Source: Aureimonas ureilytica DSM 18598 = NBRC 106430
GTDB lineage: Bacteria > Pseudomonadota > Alphaproteobacteria > Rhizobiales > Rhizobiaceae
Direction: 5' to 3'
Length of the DNA stretch: 64,000 nucleotides
Assembly: GCF_000382705.1 (NCBI RefSeq)
Contig: NZ_ARQE01000010.1
Location: 150,660-214,659 of the forward strand
Shown: positions 62,659 to 64,000 of the stretch, one piece after another
Layout of the letters: every line of letters begins with the position of its first letter
How positions within the stretch are numbered: the stretch's first letter is position 1
Notes under the pieces: generated by a model
What the model was told of the DNA's origin: nothing
Databases searched by the model: none
Seen by the model: only the letters and a program-made list of their open reading frames with translations
Position numbers and translations under genes: made by a program

Positions 62659-63171
62659 ATGCCCCCTTCCGCCCGCATCCTCGTCTCGGCCGCCGCGCTC
62701 CTGGCCGCCACCTCCTCCGCCTTCGCGCTCGACGCGCCGTCCGGCCCGCTGGTCACGACCGACTGGCTGGAAACCCATCTCGGCGATCCCGCCCTGCGGC
62801 TGATCGAGGTTTCGGTCGATCCCGGCACCTTCGAGCGGGGCCACATCGAGGGCGCCCAGAACGTCGTCTGGCACACGGATCTCGTCGATCCCATCCAGCG
62901 CGACATTGCCAGCCGCGAGAACTTCGAGGCGCTGGTGCGTCGGCTCGGCATCGACAATGACTCGACCGTCGTCCTCTACGGCGACAACAACAACTGGTTC
63001 GCCGCCTGGGGCGCCTGGGTGTTCGACACCTACGGCATCGAAGTGAAGCTGCTCGACGGCGGCCGCAAGAAGTGGGAGGCCGAGAAACTGCCGCTGACGA
63101 CGCGCGTGGCCAGCCCCGCCGCCTCCGACATCACCCTGCCCGAACGCGACGAGTCGCTGCGGGTGTGCTGA
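62659..63171 (+). pseudogene. Exported tandem-rhodanese sulfurtransferase, truncated by mobile DNA
   Basis: The 170-codon frame starts with a signal peptide (SARILVSAAALLAATSSAFALD) and one complete rhodanese-like domain (LVTTDWLETHLGDPALRLIEVS, FERGHIEGAQNVVWHTDL, DSTVVLYGDNNNWFAAWGAWVF, KLLDGGRKKWEAEKLPLT). Thiosulfate sulfurtransferases of this type have about 300 residues with a second, catalytic domain. Here the coding sequence stops at LPERDESLRVC, exactly where a repeat array begins. The first domain is normally non-catalytic, so activity is probably lost. Confidence 0.8.
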
Positions 63172-63298
63172 CGCGCATAAACCTACAGCTCGCGCTCCTG
63201 AGAGATCAATGGCTTGCAGGTTTCTGCCGCGCATAAAGGATCTCAATTGACGCGCATATAGGTAGCGCTCAGCACGGTTTGACGCGCATATAGCTACC
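63169..63298 (+). mobile_element. Terminal repeat array of a mobile element
   Basis: Four copies of TGACGCGCATA-AA/TA occur at 63169 (TGACGCGCATAAACCTAC), 63225 (TGCCGCGCATAAAGGATC), 63248 (TGACGCGCATATAGGTAG) and 63280 (TGACGCGCATATAGCTAC), all in the same direction. The first begins within the last codons of the broken rhodanese gene. Arrays of short direct repeats starting with TG are typical ends of IS21- and Tn7/Tn5053-like transposons. The element type is inferred; no transposase is in view. Confidence 0.6.
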
Positions 63299-63866
63299 TG
63301 ACGCTTCAACGAGGCGAAGTGCACCAACGTACCTGACAGCCGCTGCAATGATGTCAGAAGACCAGTGCCGGTCCTGTAGCACCATGCAATCGCCAGCTTT
63401 TGCCGATCGGATCTAGCACGTTCGGCACCGTTCCTGTCGACGCGACGAAGCCCCAACGATCGGCGAGGATTGCAAGCGTCCGCCTCGCCGCAACCGTAGG
63501 CGACCCTCGTGCCGTCCATCGGCAGCGAACAGGGTCAGGCCAGTCCCATCACAGGTCCTTGAAGGCCGGACGGCCGGCGGAAGTGCGGGGTGAATCTAGG
63601 GCTGAGGGGCCCCACCGGATCTGCAATTCGCCCCTTGCCGTAAGGAGCCTATCGAGGATTTTAGTGAGTTTGAGGACGGCTGGACATCCGTTGTTCCGAG
63701 AGTGGTATCCAAAGTCCACCTTGCGCCCATCCCGGTCGCTTGAGCGCGCTTTTCATTTGCCCGAAAGCTGCCGGTCGGCTCCCGACCTGATCTCATGAGG
63801 AAGCATCCGGCAGCACGTCGGCGGCTGCACACTTCCATCGGCCGTTCTGGCCATGGGAGAACGACA
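63299..63866. other. Non-coding part of the inserted region
   Basis: Between the repeat array and the integrase start I find no frame with recognisable protein similarity. Base composition is visibly lower in GC than the rest of the window and codon bias is absent. It may hold the attachment site or regulatory DNA of the element. Confidence 0.4.
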
Positions 63867-64000
63867 ATGGGACATACGACATTCGATCCGATTGGTAGTG
63901 CGCGCAGGGCTTGGAACGCTGGGCGCACAGTTGGCGCCAAACGGGCGCTGAAGCCGCAACAGGTTTGGGCAATCCGCTTCTGGCTTGACCACGAAGGCCG
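63867..64000 (+). CDS. Tyrosine recombinase/integrase, N-terminal part only
   Basis: The frame from ATG 63867 (GGGAGA upstream) reads MGHTTFDPIGSARRAWNAG and then KRALKPQQVWAIRFWLDHEGR before the window ends. This matches the N-terminus of the short integrases common in rhizobial mobile elements (KRPLKPKxVWxIRxxLxLE...RDLALFNLAIDSKLRGCDL). The catalytic R-H-R-Y residues would lie outside the window. It supports mobile-element origin for the right end. Confidence 0.72.
   Translation, partial: MGHTTFDPIGSARRAWNAGRTVGAKRALKPQQVWAIRFWLDHEG

Noticed and set aside
63596..63940. 114-codon minus-strand frame near the right edge
   Set aside because: No domain resemblance, and it overlaps the start of the integrase, which is supported by a conserved N-terminal motif.
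1..64000. CRISPR arrays, tRNA or rRNA genes
   Set aside because: I found no regularly spaced repeat-spacer array and no sequence with tRNA or rRNA features. The short repeats at 63169-63298 are irregularly spaced and too few.

Overview
The window is very GC-rich, gene-dense DNA that looks like an alphaproteobacterial chromosome, most plausibly Hyphomicrobiales (Rhizobiales). This rests on the rpsO-pnp pair, a BigR-type sulfur regulator with its persulfide dioxygenase operon, an 11-bp-repeat Pho box, CUT2 sugar importers beside a galactonate pathway, and rhizobial-style aromatic catabolism. The exact genus cannot be read from the sequence.

Layout. 1-4 kb: pnp (cut by the window edge), rpsO and a chemoreceptor. 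4-11 kb: an amylosucrase, a secreted PhoA-type alkaline phosphatase behind a triple 11-bp Pho-box-like repeat, and a three-gene ABC operon whose FtsX-type permease carries a histidine/acid-rich insert (probably metal related). 11-18 kb: small enzymes, a ProC-like reductase, an XRE-cupin regulator divergent from a class III aminotransferase, and a CHASE-PAS-GGDEF-EAL protein. 18.5-22 kb: a reactive-sulfur operon read leftward from a BigR-like repressor (two YeeE/YedE proteins, TauE/SafE, persulfide dioxygenase, rhodanese). 22-25 kb: decayed sequence, then LysR, a DsbA-like protein and an NAD(P)-binding protein.

25-40 kb is a sugar island. It has two CUT2 importers, one AraFGH-like and one ribose/galactose-like, each beside its own FadR-type GntR regulator. 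Between them lie galactonate dehydratase, a sugar-type SDR, KDPGal aldolase, an aldose 1-epimerase and a GMC oxidoreductase. The kinase dgoK is reduced to a C-terminal stub in frame with dgoA, so the DeLey-Doudoroff route is interrupted here.

40-62 kb is an aromatic island. An aldehyde dehydrogenase and a GMC alcohol dehydrogenase could make benzoate from an aryl alcohol. A single run catB-catC-catA-benA-benB-benC-benD-benE takes benzoate to catechol and muconolactone, and an enol-lactonase (pcaD-like) continues to beta-ketoadipate. The lactonase sits at the end of a branched-chain-type ABC operon with a FAD monooxygenase that may feed in another substrate such as salicylate. A BenM/CatM-like LysR is divergent from catB. 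Its expected operator, ATAC-N7-GTAT, occurs between the two genes and again in front of the ABC operon, so both operons appear to be one regulon. No beta-ketoadipate CoA-transferase or thiolase is in the window.

The right end (from 63.17 kb) is mobile DNA. A tandem-rhodanese gene is cut short, four copies of a TGACGCGCATA-type repeat follow immediately, and the last 134 bases are the start of a tyrosine integrase.
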